Shown piece by piece: positions 55,801-62,106 of a DNA stretch of 64,000 nucleotides (the stretch's first letter is position 1; the number at the start of each line of letters is the position of its first letter). The notes beneath the pieces are model-generated. The model worked only from the letters and a program-made list of their open reading frames with translations, ran no database searches and was not told the origin of the DNA. Position numbers and translations under genes: made by a program. Location of the stretch: contig NZ_SRSG01000024.1 in assembly GCF_005543295.1 (NCBI RefSeq), forward strand, positions 62,001 through 126,000, read 5' to 3'. The stretch is from Halalkalirubrum salinum (GTDB lineage Archaea > Halobacteriota > Halobacteria > Halobacteriales > Haloferacaceae).

Positions 55801-57075
55801 ATCAGTCGTTGCATCTTCGTTCCACGCGTTCTGATTAAACGAATCTTCGCGGTACGTTTGGTAGATCCCTGCTGGATACTCATTGTCTGCATCGAAGAGG
55901 AGGCCCGCGTTCCGGTCGCCGATCGGATCGTCATCGATCGGAGCTCCAGTTTCAGGTGTCCGGACGTATGCACGCTGGCCGAGTTCGACGAGCGAGAACG
56001 CAGAAAGTTGCTCGGTTTCGGCTTGGTAGACGACACCCTCGTCGGTCTCTTCAACGAATGAGACCGTTGTCTGGGCAGTTTCCCACTGGTCTGTCGTCTC
56101 ATTATACCGGACAAGCTGCACTGCTCCGGTCCCATTGCCCGCGTCGTCCGGGACGGTGAACTGGAACGTCGCGTTTTCGATCGCGCTATCGGGCGTCTCT
56201 GGATGGGAAACGTTAACATACTTTAGCGGCGTGCCGTCCGGTTCTTCGCTGGCTTCTGACGGTCCCTCATTTTCAACACTGAGCGTCGTGTTGTAGGAGG
56301 TATTGTCCGCGTACGTGATATCAAACGCGTCCAGCGATGGCTCGTCTGATTGGGAGGTGTTGAGACTCGCGGTGTCGATCGGAACGGTGTCTCCTGTCGA
56401 TGCTGTCCCGCTGGTTTGGACGCTGTTTTCGCCCTCGATCGGCTCAGATGCAGGCGGTTCGTCTTCAGGGTTGTCAGTGTCTCGATCCTCACTGTCGTCG
56501 GATTCTTCTTCTCGGTCTTCTGGAGAGTCACCTGTGTCGGCCGCATCGTCCGCGTCGTCTGTGTCCGCCTCATCGGCCGTGATGGTGACCGAATCCAGTG
56601 ACTCGATCGTGGATGCGTTCTCGGAGTCGATCAACACCGAAACTGGAACGGTGTCGCCCGGATCGAGCGAAACGCCGACGGCGTCCTCGCCGTCGAGCCG
56701 AGCGGTCCCGTCTTCAGTCGGAGCGGAGAACTCCACCCCGTTGGTTTCATCTTTGATCGTTACGGCAACGCGCTGAGTCCCGTGGTTCGAGACGGTAAAC
56801 ACGTCGTCGAATGATGTCGTCGCGTTCGGATTGAGCCCCTCGGCGTTGGTCCCTGTCCCGTCGAATCTCAGTTGGAGTTGTCCGTTCTGTTCTGTAGCAT
56901 AGACGCCATTGGTACCTTCAGCCGGTTCTAAGCCAAGAAACGCGTTCGCATCGTTCGTCACTGTGACGCTTACGTCGCGATCCGCAGAGATGCTCGAAAA
57001 GGCCCCGGTCCCCGCGACTGCGGACGTAACGAGCAACGCAGCCGTCAACAGCGCCAGCGTCTGTTTCCTATTCAT
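49846..57075 (-). CDS. Giant secreted PKD/PQQ-propeller surface protein
   Basis: A 2409-residue protein. Residues about 1-27 are a signal (LALLTAALLVTSAVAGTGAF), then a DUF1102-like domain (DRDVSVTVTNDANAFLGLEP; SFDDVFTVSNHGTQRVAVTI) up to about 165, an Asp/Glu-rich linker to 215, and a domain with PLKYVNVSHPE near 282 resembling PGF-pre-PGF domains. A helical, partly coiled-coil section (around 430-600, AKQRELLEEREELLKETYEL) follows, then Ig/FN3-like repeats, eight PKD-like repeats (about 1245-1930) and a PQQ-type beta-propeller (about 2028-2409). Many N-glycosylation sequons are present. There is no C-terminal anchor, so it is secreted or held in the S-layer. I infer an adhesive or matrix role. 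Confidence 0.8.
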   Translation of the reverse strand: MNRKQTLALLTAALLVTSAVAGTGAFSSISADRDVSVTVTNDANAFLGLEPAEGTNGVYATEQNGQLQLRFDGTGTNAEGLNPNATTSFDDVFTVSNHGTQRVAVTIKDETNGVEFSAPTEDGTARLDGEDAVGVSLDPGDTVPVSVLIDSENASTIESLDSVTITADEADTDDADDAADTGDSPEDREEESDDSEDRDTDNPEDEPPASEPIEGENSVQTSGTASTGDTVPIDTASLNTSQSDEPSLDAFDITYADNTSYNTTLSVENEGPSEASEEPDGTPLKYVNVSHPETPDSAIENATFQFTVPDDAGNGTGAVQLVRYNETTDQWETAQTTVSFVEETDEGVVYQAETEQLSAFSLVELGQRAYVRTPETGAPIDDDPIGDRNAGLLFDADNEYPAGIYQTYREDSFNQNAWNEDATTDADDAAALIRERLRLDEQIKGEIEDWILSYAPTPIAAVQKVVAAVNALIDANEFFSEYGSGIQKQAVAIHVDPGAQSHDDLQANLAALETNTDELKTAIENNDSAKQRELLEEREELLKETYELLPVYTADVHQDVIGDSAGIEDPQAYHIIRSDVESLRVQLLADYEQTTNELYGAPKRSLAEDTSMPTHGWTTDDESVVYDTMDTSSDYAVVEINGSAAATQDADEIDLEVAGANVDEMDVTVVSDRPDQPRYETGDRLTGDGSTLSGTVDAGDSSYVIVRADGAVGPVRIESDADAPLSVSERAGPDIQRPVADLVEGPEPVSLGDENTVYPTNDSEVQLTWLLWDAKTPTDELEYRFRADTGDGFTELGEWKSAPANGRVSPDLNYDDGITRVQLEVRDNAGRTAARNVDLVVSEGAPQTAVEAPDDPTIGDVYVRVLPERRIESVELQVRDSGNESWEDWQTIEDTDGLGLLTAPRTGDIDIRARATGLDGDTGDWDETSLTYEPPDTTSPDIELETAPSNEQTLVDGDIQTRRVTQDEAVPLEWTVDDDRTDPADLEYRVRESAAEWSSWQQATDGSVSVTAEAERAGSNATIEVRDEAGNVETDTVRLRRDTTAPEVTVSAGDSVTGGTINPDPNEPIQSIELEYRRSNDTAWKDWKTLGSAEQTDVPLDVVGSIDVRARAIDTAGNTGDWSEKASFNSLPARRSKSIDDEKEYNPDGGVANETYEQPGLDDFQQGLVEYDALVDEIDGELFIDMYVRSRDGSRYNISSVKLEEDGNQTIRGDLPGNLSADDSLEIRVRGNGSVVLDSLRAIGSEPSVPTLQANPSNATVNEIVTLSIDPDWPGDTYVERYEWDTDGDGTIDDSTDEPTLEVAYDDPGERNVTLSVVDVFGETDSANTSVRVNAPPEPAFDVPRAVETGEAAVLNASASVDPDGEIVEYDWDTDEDGNTEETGETVEVDFADDGAYPVALSVTDDNGATTVQSQNLTVLNRPPQPVVAAETEQPIVDEPIELSATESVDPDGDIVEYEWNISEGSIDDTGKEAEATVDTYGTQSATLQLTDDDGATNTTEAEFYVNAPPEPTIDTPTEAFTDEAIALNASGSTDPDGSIDAYEWDIEGASDRDGSEETVRFPDDGNYTITLSVTDNNGTERQTSTEITVKNRPPTAAATRRTEQPVVGEPAAFDALDSFDPDGSVETVEWRFSESDGFEEGERVLNRSFDTPGTQTVTLRVTDDDGATNTTEAEFYVNAPPEPTITAPNEVPTGQPIEINGTESTDPDGRIVEYEWIVDERVVSDGSTEKLNESFDDDGTYPVTLRVRDNNGTVRSATHPVTVTNRPPDVDVEVPTENVTVNDEFSIDLFAADPDGEVENQSIEVVSPSGQRLSTNGTVYTVRPNETGVWRVTGSAVDDDAGKSESNQTVRVVEELDLSIESFDEPRVDEPFELEASSSGNITDTQYSWTIDGDQYTGKNVTVEPEQADDLLVTLTVSDQTGNNVTTERRYDVESAASVELYTSQQLGGRILQGDTELNEFPYDQTEITWDLNGDGQYESFGGFRASVPVNQTGSYEIGVRAEGPNGTVDTDRKTVEIDDIRTDIGFEWVTERSENGTESSGPSTDGERVYTAFSAEEEDPQNATGVVEARSAENGSTVWRVETQGPVYETELIDDVLYASGQGVVAIDPSSGDVLWTLPREEYSTIEHAGDALVIESSETMMAVDLKTGERHWNVSTPGYVSEVDTVDERVVYQVYNESSRQDEIVARDSVTGDRLWIKNDSRNTEIHDVSETAIVYERNSYLTDGDVIAIEPESGQERWNASSSALSPAEDGRIDAAVVSDEYTYFVGTDVNGTFVTSVDDNGSERWSIWPEWNQQTSSQEIVIRGKAVYVASEEYLSRLNATTGLSVWTSETSSGYDPDIRFVESEVVVGSYDGASVVDPDTGDKQGSLSMDELESGVYNDGTVFVSSNGRVFAIDISSFGNTEP
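52026..53070 (-). repeat. Tandem two-PKD super-repeat within the giant gene
   Basis: The linker NAPPEP begins three PKD units near 53061, 52542 and 52026, spaced 519 and 516 bases. Alternating units start NRPP. A stretch of about 75 bases after 52026 is nearly identical to one after 52542, both encoding the TNTTEAEFYVNAPPEPTI region. Hence the array grew by duplication of a two-domain unit. Confidence 0.75.
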
Positions 57076-57584
57076 CGTCCCCCCTCGCGTTCGGACGCAT
57101 CCGTCATTGGGACAAAATCATCTGTTTTCAACGTAGTATTGAGGCGCCTGAGCGAATTCAAGCAGGGCGTGAAGCGATCAATACGGTATCATATTGGTTG
57201 TGAAGAGAGTGGGATGCGATCGGTGCGTGTCCTCGAGCGGAGACAGGATTGCCGATCGATTCGCGTATATTTGGGCACATACGGGCTATCGATCCGTTGC
57301 ATAACGGCGCAGCGTGAGGAGCCGAGATCGGGGAGAAATCAGTTAATAGGGCGGTAATTCATACGTTCAGGGAGGGCCTGAAATGTACAGAGAAGCTGTC
57401 TTACGCCTGTTTACAATCTTACCGCAAATATGATAATTGGATGCCAACTGTGTGTTTCAGGCCAGCCCTTCGAGGTTTCTGGCGGCCTAATACAATGTCC
57501 CTCCCCCATATAGAAGAAACTGGAACGTGGCCCTGGACGATCGCGGTGATCGATCGGGGCTGCGCTAACCGAAGTGAAACAACT
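57076..57584. other. Divergent intergenic region, no gene
   Basis: These 509 bases separate the leftward giant gene from the rightward DUF1102 gene and should contain both promoters. CATATAG at 57509-57515 is a possible TATA but lies 70 bases from the start codon, so a leader is implied. Short frames here lack coding character. An imperfect AGGCC/GGCCT inverted repeat is near 57462-57495. Confidence 0.5.
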
Positions 57585-58151
57585 ATGGAACGACGCAAAT
57601 TCGTAATCGGTTTGGGGGCATTGGCAGCAGGAAGTAGCGCGGCGGTTGGTACGGGCGCGTTCACATCTGCGAGTACTGGTGATCGCAGTGTCGATGTTAA
57701 TGTGGCTAACGACTCCGCTGGTTTCACCGCCCTTGTGCCCGGTGAAAAGAACGGTGAATACGCGGAAGAAACTGATGGCACCCTCGAACTCAATTTCAAT
57801 GGGGATGCAGATACTCCAGGGTATCTGGATAATGATGGAGAGGGAGTCAACGAAGATTCCGTCTACACGTTTGATGATGTGTTCGTAATTCGCCCTGTAA
57901 ATGTCGGCTCCGCCGACATCTGGTTGACGACCGAGGACCTCGCCGGTGTGCAATTTTATGCAGAAGATGATGAAGAAGACCGTCTTGAAGAAGCTCTCTG
58001 GGAAACAGGCGGAACAAAAACAAGTTACAATGAGAGCGTTGGTGGTCTGTCAGTTGGCGTCAAAATAATTGAGGACGAACTGGACAGTGAGGATGTTGAG
58101 GGTTCAGTCACCATTCACGTTGAGGAGGAACCCGGGAGCGTTCGTGACTGA
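57585..58151 (+). CDS. Exported DUF1102 protein
   Basis: A 188-residue protein beginning MERRKFVIGLGALAAGSSAA, a Tat-like signal, then VGTGAFTSASTGDR. The fold matches the N-terminal domain of the giant protein: NGEYAEETDGTLELNFNGDA, YTFDDVFVIRPVNVG and TTEDLAGVQFYA. There is no C-terminal anchor. DUF1102 proteins are known from Archaeoglobus and haloarchaea, without assigned function. Start 57585 is chosen for the RR signal. The TnpB element is 0.45 kb downstream. Confidence 0.8.
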   Translation: MERRKFVIGLGALAAGSSAAVGTGAFTSASTGDRSVDVNVANDSAGFTALVPGEKNGEYAEETDGTLELNFNGDADTPGYLDNDGEGVNEDSVYTFDDVFVIRPVNVGSADIWLTTEDLAGVQFYAEDDEEDRLEEALWETGGTKTSYNESVGGLSVGVKIIEDELDSEDVEGSVTIHVEEEPGSVRD

Positions 58152-58595
58152 CACCGAGCAGTAGCTAACTTCCTATCTCTTGGGCGCAGAAATAGTAAAA
58201 CGACGAAGGTTGTTATAGAATCCGGCGAACACACTTTCTACACTGATGATCCAGAAAGTGACCACCAGTGGACTGCTGAGGTGGGTCTTGACACGAGATC
58301 GGTCACACAACCTAGAGGAGTAACCGTTAGTAAACCGTCCAGTGGAACCGTCCAACTCAGAGATCCGGGAAAGAAGTCGTTGACGAGTGGACGCCGTGAT
58401 GATTGGACCGTGGAGAAACACCTTTCTGACTTTCGTGCTGCATACGGGCCCTCTATCTTACACGCCTCAAGAAACATTCCTCATATTCAATATTTGATGG
58501 GCTGAATTGGTAGTGTTCAGATAAGCAGATTCTATGCGGGTAAACGATCGAAGCTAATTGTCGGTGGTATCTGCTTCGGCGTTGCCGAAACGGTT
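58152..58595 (+). other. Open in-frame stretch after the DUF1102 gene; possible remnant
   Basis: The frame of the DUF1102 gene stays open for 117 codons after its TGA, up to the TGA at 58503-58505 (ESGEHTFYTDDPESDHQW; DPGKKSLTSGRRDDWTVEKH). I recognise no family. It might be a gene remnant, a longer protein truncated by the stop, or chance. The region then runs into a hairpin (58575-58589) and the left end of the mobile element. Confidence 0.3.
58575..58589 (+). terminator. Hairpin TTCGGC-GTT-GCCGAA upstream of the IS element
   Basis: A perfect 6-base stem with a 3-base loop just before the left hairpin of the TnpB element. It may be a terminator, part of the insertion target or part of the left end. 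Confidence 0.35.
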
Positions 58596-58616
58596 TAAAT
58601 GCTAACAAGCAGAATC

Positions 58617-58638
58617 CCACGGGTCACCGTACCCGTGG
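58617..58638 (+). repeat. Left-end hairpin of the TnpB element
   Basis: An 8-base stem CCACGGGT/ACCCGTGG with the loop CACCGT. Its core equals that of the right-end hairpin, as expected for subterminal structures recognised as single-stranded DNA by Y1 transposases. Confidence 0.8.
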
Positions 58639-58727
58639 ATGAATGCGACAATCGCCCGACTTAAACCGAATGTTCAAGTGACCCGCACCCCGAGATACTG
58701 TTAGCGGAGCAGACGTTCAAGTATCGC

Positions 58728-59990
58728 GTGTACATGACCGACGGTGTAGCGATTGAAGCTCGCAGACACATCAACATTTGTCGGGAAGTTTACAACCACG
58801 CACTCGGACTCTACGACTCTGCTCCAGATGGTGACAAACCCACGTACACTCAACTTCAGAACAAGCTCCCCACGTGGAAACGCCAGTGGCCAAAGTGGAC
58901 GACGGTAAACTCGAAGTGCTTGCAGATGGCTGTCCGACGCATCTACTCAAGCCTCAGCGTTCTCAAATCACTCAAATCCAACGGCTACAACGTTGGGAAA
59001 CTCCAGTGGAAACCGCCAAGAGAGTACCGCAGTATCGTGTTCAACCAATCAGGCTTCGACGTGGATAGTAACACGGGCCGAACCGAACACGCTACACTTG
59101 AACTCTCGAAACTTGGGACGATGGACGTAGACTACCACCGCCCACTCCCCGAAGACGGCACAATCAAAGAAGTCCGTCTGAAAAAAGAAAAATCAGGGAA
59201 ATGGTATGCGTCGGTCGTCGTTAACCACGACCCAGAATACCCCGAGAAACCAGCCGTCGAAGACATCCAACTCGAAGACACTGTAGGAATTGACCTCGGC
59301 ATCCTCAAGCTCACACATGATTCAGACGGCAACGCTGTAAAACCGTTGGATGAGTCTGAAGATCGTGAACGAATCGAGAAGCGTCATCGGGCATTGTCTC
59401 GCAAACAGCACGGGTCTGCGAACTGGGAGAAAGCCCGAGTGAAACTCGCTGAAGCGTATGAACGCTTGTCGAACAAGCGAACGGATTTCATCGAGAAACT
59501 TGCTCGCTCGTACACGACACAGTACGATGCGGTGTTCTTGGAGAAGCTGAACGTTCGCGGGATGCTCGAACAGGACTCAAATGGGCGGAACATTGCGTCG
59601 ATGGAGTGGAGTGACGCCATCAAAACGTTCGAGCGTCACGGCGACAAGAACGGTTGCCACGTTGTGACCGTCCCACCTGAGGGGACGACTAAGCAGTGCG
59701 CTCGCTGTGACGTTGAGTCCGATAAGGCACTCTGGGTTCGGGAACACTCGTGCCCAAGTTGTGGGTTCGAGGCCGACCGGGACGAGAACGCCTCGTACAA
59801 CGTTTTGAAACTCGGGTTAGAGGAGTTGGGTATTGCGTACGATGTAGATGCGGTAGTAGGTCTGGGAGAGGCCGAATCAACGTCCGCAGAATCGCGGTAC
59901 GATTCTGATGGGCTGGGAAAATCGCCACGCGATTTTCGAACGCCTGCGGAGACTGCGCTCCCTACGGGTGCGGACGCGAACGATACTTGA
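58728..59990 (+). CDS. tnpB: RNA-guided endonuclease TnpB
   Basis: A protein of about 420 residues. The RuvC-like triad is present: Asp189 in VGIDLGILKLT, Glu272 in VFLEKLNVRGM and the Asp of ADRDENAS. The zinc finger CARC...CPSCG is complete. TnpB cuts DNA guided by an RNA made from the element's right end. The start is odd: GTG 58728 or ATG 58734 open the called frame, but the frame is open upstream from 58665 and encodes AEQTFKYRVYMTDG, which looks like the true N-terminus without an ATG. ATA at 58695 stands where a start could have been. The nuclease may therefore be poorly translated or use an unusual start. Confidence 0.85.
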   Translation: MYMTDGVAIEARRHINICREVYNHALGLYDSAPDGDKPTYTQLQNKLPTWKRQWPKWTTVNSKCLQMAVRRIYSSLSVLKSLKSNGYNVGKLQWKPPREYRSIVFNQSGFDVDSNTGRTEHATLELSKLGTMDVDYHRPLPEDGTIKEVRLKKEKSGKWYASVVVNHDPEYPEKPAVEDIQLEDTVGIDLGILKLTHDSDGNAVKPLDESEDRERIEKRHRALSRKQHGSANWEKARVKLAEAYERLSNKRTDFIEKLARSYTTQYDAVFLEKLNVRGMLEQDSNGRNIASMEWSDAIKTFERHGDKNGCHVVTVPPEGTTKQCARCDVESDKALWVREHSCPSCGFEADRDENASYNVLKLGLEELGIAYDVDAVVGLGEAESTSAESRYDSDGLGKSPRDFRTPAETALPTGADANDT

Positions 59991-60104
59991 TCGTTCTGTG
60001 TTGTGCCTGCAAAGCGCGTTTGTCGAGGGAACCTCGACAGGCTGTCAGACTGAGTCTGACAACGTCGTTGAAACAGGAAGCCACGGGTCGGGTGACCCGT
60101 GGTA
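59900..60104 (+). ncRNA. Putative reRNA/omega RNA of the TnpB element
   Basis: In this family the guide RNA comes from the 3' end of tnpB and the right end of the element. The region from the last tnpB codons through the right hairpin at 60081-60102 is where it should lie. The guide would then be copied from the flank after about 60104-60110. Limits are inferred, with no direct sequence signature beyond the hairpin. Confidence 0.4.
60081..60102 (+). repeat. Right-end hairpin of the TnpB element
   Basis: A perfect 9-base stem CCACGGGTC/GACCCGTGG with the loop GGGT, followed by TAATTCAC. It mirrors the left-end hairpin and probably forms the 3' scaffold of the guide RNA. Confidence 0.8.
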
Positions 60105-60171
60105 ATTCACATGTTCACCAACTACACAACAACCGCTCAGACGATCGCGGAGGGGTAACTCAACAGCCAAT

Positions 60172-60240
60172 ATGACAATGCCGGAGCAACAATCAGCGAG
60201 GCGACCACATTCGACGATCACCAGAGGGAGGCAACGATGA
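60172..60240 (+). CDS. Mini-ORF (22 aa) coupled to the exported protein gene
   Basis: ATG 60172 opens a 22-codon frame (MTMPEQQSARRPHSTITRG and QR) ending at the TGA that overlaps the next start (ATGA at 60237). GGGAGG at 60226-60231 lies within it, 5 bases before that start. It may serve translational coupling. A similar arrangement precedes the paralogue at 61080. Confidence 0.4.
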   Translation: MTMPEQQSARRPHSTITRGRQR

Positions 60241-60773
60241 GCCGAACGGTGCGATCGGGTTTCCTTATACTTGCACTCTTGAGCGGACTTTCGTTTGCGG
60301 CAGCGACCGGCGCAGTCTCGGTTGGTCCAGGCGATCTGCTCCCGTTCGATGAGAATCAAGAGCCAGCAGGCGAGGTTCGCCTTTATCCCACGACTGACAA
60401 CAGCTACTCGTCCATCGATGAGGAGACCGGTGAACTGGTCGTCGATATTGGTTCGAGCGATCGGGCTCGTGGTGAAGGGGTAAACGCGGACGGCACCACA
60501 GACATCGAGACGGTCTTCTACGTGAACTACGAGAGCAACGAATCAGACCCAGACCCCGCGGCAGTGTGGATCACCCACGATGGCGATACCGAGGCAGTCC
60601 AGTTTGTCTCTGAAAACCGCACCATCATGAGCGAAGATTCGACCGTGCTCGTTGACGCAGGCGAAAACACGTCGATCGGTGTCCGTATCAATACACAGGA
60701 GGTCGAGGACTCTGAGTCGCTCATTGACAATATGCAAATCCACGCAAAAGTTCCCGAAGACAGTAATCCCTGA
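60237..60773 (+). CDS. Exported DUF1102-like protein (no anchor)
   Basis: A 178-residue protein with a Sec-type signal (LILALLSGLSFAAATGA) and the mature start VSVGPGDLLPFDENQEPAGE. The core GEGVNADGTTDIETVFYVNY and AAVWITHDGDTEAVQF aligns with the strands of DUF1102 proteins. It is a paralogue of the next gene (shared DGDTEAVQF, NMQIHAKVPEDS against NMNIHAKVPEDS). It ends right after this core, without the stalk and tail of its neighbour. Secreted; function unknown. Confidence 0.7.
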   Translation: MSRTVRSGFLILALLSGLSFAAATGAVSVGPGDLLPFDENQEPAGEVRLYPTTDNSYSSIDEETGELVVDIGSSDRARGEGVNADGTTDIETVFYVNYESNESDPDPAAVWITHDGDTEAVQFVSENRTIMSEDSTVLVDAGENTSIGVRINTQEVEDSESLIDNMQIHAKVPEDSNP

Positions 60774-60780
60774 TTCGACG

Positions 60781-60792
60781 CCGTCTAGACGG
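60781..60792. repeat. 12-bp palindrome CCGTCTAGACGG
   Basis: A perfect palindrome starting 8 bases after the stop codon at 60771-60773. As RNA it could form only a short stem, so it may be an operator rather than a terminator. Confidence 0.35.
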
Positions 60793-60895
60793 TCGATCTG
60801 TACGATCGCCCGGTTTGATCCGTCTCAACTACCTGAAAATTCGCCTTTTATTAGTGGCGCAAGGACTGCTTGAACACTATCAGGGAGTGTAATAC

Positions 60896-60902
60896 CTTAT
60901 AC
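60896..60902 (+). promoter_or_regulatory. TATA-like box before the second exported-protein gene
   Basis: CTTATAC lies about 100 bases before the mini-ORF ATG at 61003. It implies a leader of about 75 bases, which contains GGAGG at 60990-60994, 8 bases before that ATG. Confidence 0.4.
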
Positions 60903-61002
60903 GCGGCCATCAAAGGACAACCAACCAGAGAAGTGGCCCCGAGGATCGATCGCTGCGCGACGGGCGTCGCGGCACAGAGGGTCGGTTCAGGAGGACAAAG
61001 GT

Positions 61003-61083
61003 ATGAACGAGACGAAACAGCAGACTGGAATCAAACGAGCCCCTGACGCGTCGATCGGTGACGATCGCGGTGGACAGCCATGA
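61003..61083 (+). CDS. Mini-ORF (26 aa) with strong ribosome binding site, coupled to the next gene
   Basis: ATG 61003 has GGAGG at 60990-60994, an unusually good Shine-Dalgarno site for haloarchaea. The 26-codon frame starts MNETKQQTGIKRAPDASIG, and its TGA overlaps the ATG at 61080 (ATGA). The position and overlap repeat those of the mini-ORF at 60172, though the peptides are not clearly similar. It could be a leader peptide or couple translation. Confidence 0.45.
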   Translation: MNETKQQTGIKRAPDASIGDDRGGQP

Positions 61084-62045
61084 GCAGTCGAGTCAGAACA
61101 GTACTGCTCGTGGTTGCACTCGTGAGTGGGCTATCGCTTGCGGTGTCAACCGGAGCAGTGCCGGTCGAACCGGGCGATCTGCTCTCATTCGACGAAGACC
61201 AAGATCCAGCGGGAGACGTTCGGTTGTATCCTGCGACCGATGATGGAAACTACTCGTTCGTCGATCCCGAAACTGGTGAGCTGTACGTCGACATTAGTTC
61301 CAGTAACCCAGACACCAACGGTGAGGGAGTAAGCGCAAACGGAGTAACGTACATTGAGACGGTCTTTTACGTGAATTACCAAAGTGACGAGTCAGGAGCC
61401 GCTGAGGTGTGGATAACCCACGATGGAGACACTGAGGCAGTACAATTCACTTCTGCGGATAGTGTCATTATGGAACAAGATTCGAACATCACTATTGCCG
61501 CCGGAGAGAACGTCTCGATCGGCCTCCGCATCGATACCCGGAACGTCGACGGATCCGAACCCCTCATCGAAAACATGAACATCCATGCAAAGGTCCCAGA
61601 GGACTCTACTGCGGACACTGACTCGGATTCAGGTGGTTTGAGCGCATTCACGAGTAATGATGATACCGAAGATGAAGAGCAGGATGATGTCGAAGATGAA
61701 GAGCAGGATGATGTCGAAGATGAAGAGCAGGATGATGTCGAAGATGAAGAGCAGGACGATGTCGAAGACGAAGAACAAGGAGACGGATCCGAGGGGTCCG
61801 AACAAAACGAGACCGAATCCACGGACCCATCAACCGATGACGACGGCGAGAGTGGTGGCGGAAGCGACACTAGCGAGGGCGACGACAGCGACGACAGTGA
61901 CGAGCAGCAGACTGTCGAAGAGGCTGGTGGATTTGGCCTTTCAGAAGGGTTCGGACTCACATTCTCGCTCGGGTTGGCAGGGCTGCTCTTGCTCTTGGTT
62001 ACGAGAGTTAGTCGTGGCAGTATGGGTATCTCCCGAAAACCGTAG
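61080..62045 (+). CDS. Anchored DUF1102-like protein with acidic stalk and Gly-Gly/TM/basic tail
   Basis: A 321-residue protein. A signal (LLVVALVSGLSLAVSTGA) leads to a core shared with the preceding protein (residues about 30-180; AEVWITHDGDTEAVQF). A stalk of five EDEEQDDV-type repeats starts at residue 197, then a Ser/Thr/Asp-rich stretch. The end has EEAGGFGLSEGFG, a hydrophobic helix (about 291-307, LTFSLGLAGLLLLLV) and basic TRVSRG...SRKP. That layout resembles C-terminal sorting tails of the GlyGly-CTERM or PGF-CTERM kind. The rhomboid-like gene next to it may process the tail. Confidence 0.7.
   Translation: MSSRVRTVLLVVALVSGLSLAVSTGAVPVEPGDLLSFDEDQDPAGDVRLYPATDDGNYSFVDPETGELYVDISSSNPDTNGEGVSANGVTYIETVFYVNYQSDESGAAEVWITHDGDTEAVQFTSADSVIMEQDSNITIAAGENVSIGLRIDTRNVDGSEPLIENMNIHAKVPEDSTADTDSDSGGLSAFTSNDDTEDEEQDDVEDEEQDDVEDEEQDDVEDEEQDDVEDEEQGDGSEGSEQNETESTDPSTDDDGESGGGSDTSEGDDSDDSDEQQTVEEAGGFGLSEGFGLTFSLGLAGLLLLLVTRVSRGSMGISRKP
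61668..61787 (+). repeat. Five tandem 24-bp units (EDEEQDDV stalk)
   Basis: The unit GAAGATGAAGAGCAGGATGATGTC is repeated almost exactly at 61668, 61692, 61716 and 61740, with a diverged fifth at 61764. It is in frame and gives a strongly acidic stalk. High DNA identity suggests recent slippage; length may vary between strains. Confidence 0.9.
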
Positions 62046-62106
62046 CACCTGTCGATCACAGTGGAGAGAGTAAAGTTATTCCCAACCGACCATTTCGAAA
62101 TACATA

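Larger units (their letters stand above)
58600..60110 (+). mobile_element. TnpB-only IS200/IS605-family (IS1341-type) element
   Basis: The element is bounded by two hairpins with the same core: left CCACGGGT-CACCGT-ACCCGTGG at 58617-58638, and right CCACGGGTC-GGGT-GACCCGTGG at 60081-60102. Between them lies tnpB on the plus strand and no Y1 transposase (tnpA), so it needs TnpA from elsewhere. No CGATCG is seen inside, unlike the surrounding chromosome. Exact ends are not fixed; they lie just outside the hairpins. It is inserted between two genes for exported proteins. Confidence 0.8.

Noticed and set aside
61668..61787. Tandem repeat considered as a CRISPR array
   Set aside because: Units are contiguous without spacers, in frame with an acidic protein stalk, and no cas gene is present.
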